The translations under genes and the position numbers were made by a program. From the NCBI GenBank assembly GCA_017379255.1, contig JAFNWZ010000012.1, positions 1 to 7,265 of the forward strand: a DNA stretch of 7,265 bases, in the 5' to 3' direction. This DNA is from Akkermansia sp. (GTDB taxonomy: Bacteria; Verrucomicrobiota; Verrucomicrobiia; Verrucomicrobiales; Akkermansiaceae). Shown here piece by piece: positions 5,003 through 7,265 of this stretch (the stretch's first letter is position 1; every line of letters starts with the position of its first letter). A model generated the notes under the pieces. The model was not told the origin of the DNA and searched no databases. It saw only the letters and a list, made by a program, of their open reading frames with translations.

Positions 5003-7265
5003 ATGTTTTCTGCATTCTTTGTACACCGCCCCAAGTTCGCTTTCGTTATCTCCATTCTGATGATGCTGGGTGGTCTGCTCTGCCTGAGCAAGATGCCCGT
5101 TTCAGAATACCCGGAGGTCTCGCCGCCCACTATTTCCGTGCGCATGACCTATGCGGGCGCCAGCGCCGAGGAAGTGGCCCAGGTGGTGGCCGCCCCGGTG
5201 GAGGAACAGATCATCGGCATGGATGACCTGGAATACTTCTACTCCTCATGCGGTAATGACGGCTCGTTCAGTCTCACGCTCATCTTCCGCTCCGGGACAG
5301 ATGACGACATGGCCATGGTGAATGTTTCCAACGCCATCAAGCGCGTGGAATCCAAACTGCCCAGCGAAATCAAGCAGACGGGCTACAATGTGAACAAGCG
5401 CAGCGGCGATATGCTCTGCTTCCTCAACTTCATGTGCGACGAGAACAAGATGAGCATTCTTGAGCTCTCCAACTGGCTTCGCATGAATGTGAAAGACAAA
5501 ATCTGCCAGGTGGACGGCGTTTCCAGCGCAGACATCATCCCCAGCCGCAACTACTCCATGCGCGTGTGGATGAACACCACCCGCATGAGCGCCATGAACA
5601 TCACCCCCGCCGATGTGAGCGAGGCCATTAAGGCGCAGAACGTGCAGGCCGCAGCCGGCTCCGTGGGTGCTGAAGACATCCAGTCCTACGCCACTTTCAA
5701 AGTTACCGCAACGGGCCGTCTCAAGACGGCAGAAGAGTTCGGCAACATCATCGTGAAACGCGGGCAGAATGGCCACGTGACCAAGCTCAAGGACATTGCC
5801 ACCGTGGAGCTGGGCGCAGAACGCAACACCGGATACAGCCGCCTGAACGGCAAGGACAACGTGGGCATGATTATTCACCAGAATAACGAAGCCAACGCCC
5901 TGCTCACCGTGGCCAAGGTGCAGGAATGTATGCGCCAGATTGAACCGAACTTCCCGGATGGCATGGAATGGTGCATGGGCTACGACCCGACCCAGGCCAT
6001 TGATGCCACCATGGATGAGATTGTGGAAACCCTGGTGGTGGCGCTGCTCCTGGTGGTTCTGGTCACCTACCTTTTCCTGCAGGACTGGCGCGCCACGCTG
6101 ATTCCGGCCATTGCCATTCCGGTATCGCTGCTCGGTGCCTTCCTGGTGATGTACCCGCTGGGCTATTCCATCAACGTGCTGACCATGTTCGGTCTGATTC
6201 TGGTGATCGGCTCTCTGGTGGACGATGCCATCGTGGTTGTGGAAAACGTGATGCGCATCATCCAGGAGGAAAAGCTTACCCCGAAGGAAGCCACACTCAA
6301 GAGCATGAAGCAGATTACCGGCGCCATCATCGCCACCACGCTGGTGACACTCGCCGTGTACGTTCCCATTGCTTTCTACGGCGGCATGGTGGGTGTGATT
6401 TACACGCAGTTCTCCGTGACGATGTGCGTGGCACTCTGCATTTCCACCATCAACGCACTGACCCTCTCCCCCGCGCTCTGCGCCATCATCCTGAAACCTG
6501 CCGGCACCAAGACCAGCAAACTGGGCACCATCATCTTCTGGCCGTTTAACTGGATTCTGGAAACCAGCCGCCGTATCTACCTGTGGGGTGCCGGCATCCT
6601 GGTGCGCCACGCATGGCTGACCGTACTCTGCCTGCTGCTGGTGCTGGGCGGCAACTACATTTACTTTGCCGGCGCGCCTGCCGCATGGCACCAGCTCATG
6701 GGAACAGAAGGCAAGGTGGCCACGGCAAACAGCATCAACCCCATGAGCATGCTGGCACCGCCTGCGCTCAACAGCTCCTTCATCCCCACGGAAGACAAGG
6801 GCAGCCTTTTCGTCATGGTGACCATGGAAGGCACCGCCACGGCCAAACAGCGCACGGATAAAGTGATGCGCCAGATTGAGAAACGCGTTATCGGCATGCC
6901 CGGTGTGGATATGGTAACCGCCCAGAGTGGTTACAGCTTCGCCAGCGGTTCCGGCGAGCATACGGGCATGATGATTGTGCTGCTGACCCACTGGAGCGAA
7001 CGCACCACACCTGATATGCACGCCAGCCGCATTGCAGAGCGCATCAACGCCGCCTGTGCAGATATCCCCGAAGCCAGCATCATGGCCGTAACTCCGCCCG
7101 CCATCCGTGGTCTGGGTATTGCCGGCGGCGTTTCTGCCGTGCTGCAGGTCTCCGGCGATGCCACACCGCAGGATCTGGGCCGCGCCGTCAAGGATCTGCA
7201 GGAACGACTCATGGCACGCCAGGACCTCGTTTCCCGCACCCGCAGTGAATACGACGCGGAAACAC
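5003..7265 (+). CDS. RND (HAE1/AcrB-type) efflux transporter, N-terminal part (3' end outside window)
   Basis: This is a proton-driven inner-membrane pump of which 754 codons are visible out of an expected 1,030-1,070. It begins with FFVHRPKFAFVISI, like the FFIDRP start of AcrB, followed by TM1 and VSEYPEVSPP. The porter subdomains follow, then a TM2-TM6 cluster from about 337 to 495. TM4 carries VDDAIVVVENV with D407 and D408 at the same numbers as the proton-relay Asp pair of E. coli AcrB. The partner Lys and Arg in TM10 lie beyond the edge. After TM7 (about 538-556) there is an extra segment of about 29 residues (558-590) before NSSFIPTEDKG. Several positions of the AcrB phenylalanine pocket differ. 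The start ATG lacks a Shine-Dalgarno sequence and lies 26 bp after the double adaptor, its evident partner. The substrate is unknown; drugs, bile salts or lipids are all possible. No heavy-metal (CusA-type) signature was seen. Confidence 0.96.
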   Translation, partial: MFSAFFVHRPKFAFVISILMMLGGLLCLSKMPVSEYPEVSPPTISVRMTYAGASAEEVAQVVAAPVEEQIIGMDDLEYFYSSCGNDGSFSLTLIFRSGTDDDMAMVNVSNAIKRVESKLPSEIKQTGYNVNKRSGDMLCFLNFMCDENKMSILELSNWLRMNVKDKICQVDGVSSADIIPSRNYSMRVWMNTTRMSAMNITPADVSEAIKAQNVQAAAGSVGAEDIQSYATFKVTATGRLKTAEEFGNIIVKRGQNGHVTKLKDIATVELGAERNTGYSRLNGKDNVGMIIHQNNEANALLTVAKVQECMRQIEPNFPDGMEWCMGYDPTQAIDATMDEIVETLVVALLLVVLVTYLFLQDWRATLIPAIAIPVSLLGAFLVMYPLGYSINVLTMFGLILVIGSLVDDAIVVVENVMRIIQEEKLTPKEATLKSMKQITGAIIATTLVTLAVYVPIAFYGGMVGVIYTQFSVTMCVALCISTINALTLSPALCAIILKPAGTKTSKLGTIIFWPFNWILETSRRIYLWGAGILVRHAWLTVLCLLLVLGGNYIYFAGAPAAWHQLMGTEGKVATANSINPMSMLAPPALNSSFIPTEDKGSLFVMVTMEGTATAKQRTDKVMRQIEKRVIGMPGVDMVTAQSGYSFASGSGEHTGMMIVLLTHWSERTTPDMHASRIAERINAACADIPEASIMAVTPPAIRGLGIAGGVSAVLQVSGDATPQDLGRAVKDLQERLMARQDLVSRTRSEYDAET

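Noticed and set aside
4876..5226. A 116-codon + strand open frame bridging the adaptor and pump genes
   Set aside because: It is out of frame with both real genes, which overlap it fully except for the 26-bp gap, and its sequence matches no family I recognise.
5246..7021. A 591-codon open frame on the - strand, opposite the RND pump
   Set aside because: Its translation is His/Gln/Gly/Ala-rich with no recognisable domain, as expected from the antisense of GC-rich coding DNA. The + strand here encodes an unmistakable AcrB-type protein.

Overview
The window reads as a compact stretch of a Gram-negative chromosome with moderately high GC. All five genes lie on the + strand and cover almost every base. 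The style suggests a Verrucomicrobiota bacterium, perhaps Akkermansia-like: compact co-directional genes, poor Shine-Dalgarno sequences, an RND pump that implies an outer membrane, and an RlpA-like secreted protein. This taxonomic guess rests on general resemblance, not on a marker gene.

Layout: (1) 1-830 is the C-terminal half of L-aspartate oxidase (NadB), cut by the left edge. (2) 843-1757 encodes a secreted protein with an RlpA-like double-psi beta-barrel signature. (3) 1770-2750 encodes one polypeptide that joins a HAD-superfamily domain to a dihydroneopterin aldolase (FolB) domain. These three genes are only 12 bp apart and probably form one transcription unit. (4) A 96-bp AT-richer gap (2751-2846) is the only real intergenic region and probably carries the promoter for the next pair. 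(5) 2847-4976 encodes a double-length RND periplasmic adaptor made of two complete adaptor modules in tandem. (6) 5003-7265 is the inner-membrane RND (HAE1/AcrB-type) transporter, cut by the right edge. No outer-membrane TolC-like gene is visible; it may lie downstream.

Together, the first block links NAD biosynthesis (NadB), a likely peptidoglycan or envelope factor, and folate biosynthesis (FolB). The second block is an efflux system. The two most unusual items are the HAD-FolB fusion and the covalently duplicated adaptor. The fusion may pair FolB with the poorly assigned dihydroneopterin-phosphate phosphatase step, yet its HAD motif I lacks the usual second Asp. Both adaptor halves keep the outer-membrane-channel docking motif. 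No RNA genes, CRISPR arrays, insertion sequences or clear terminators were seen, and no gene-free stretch exceeds 100 bp.
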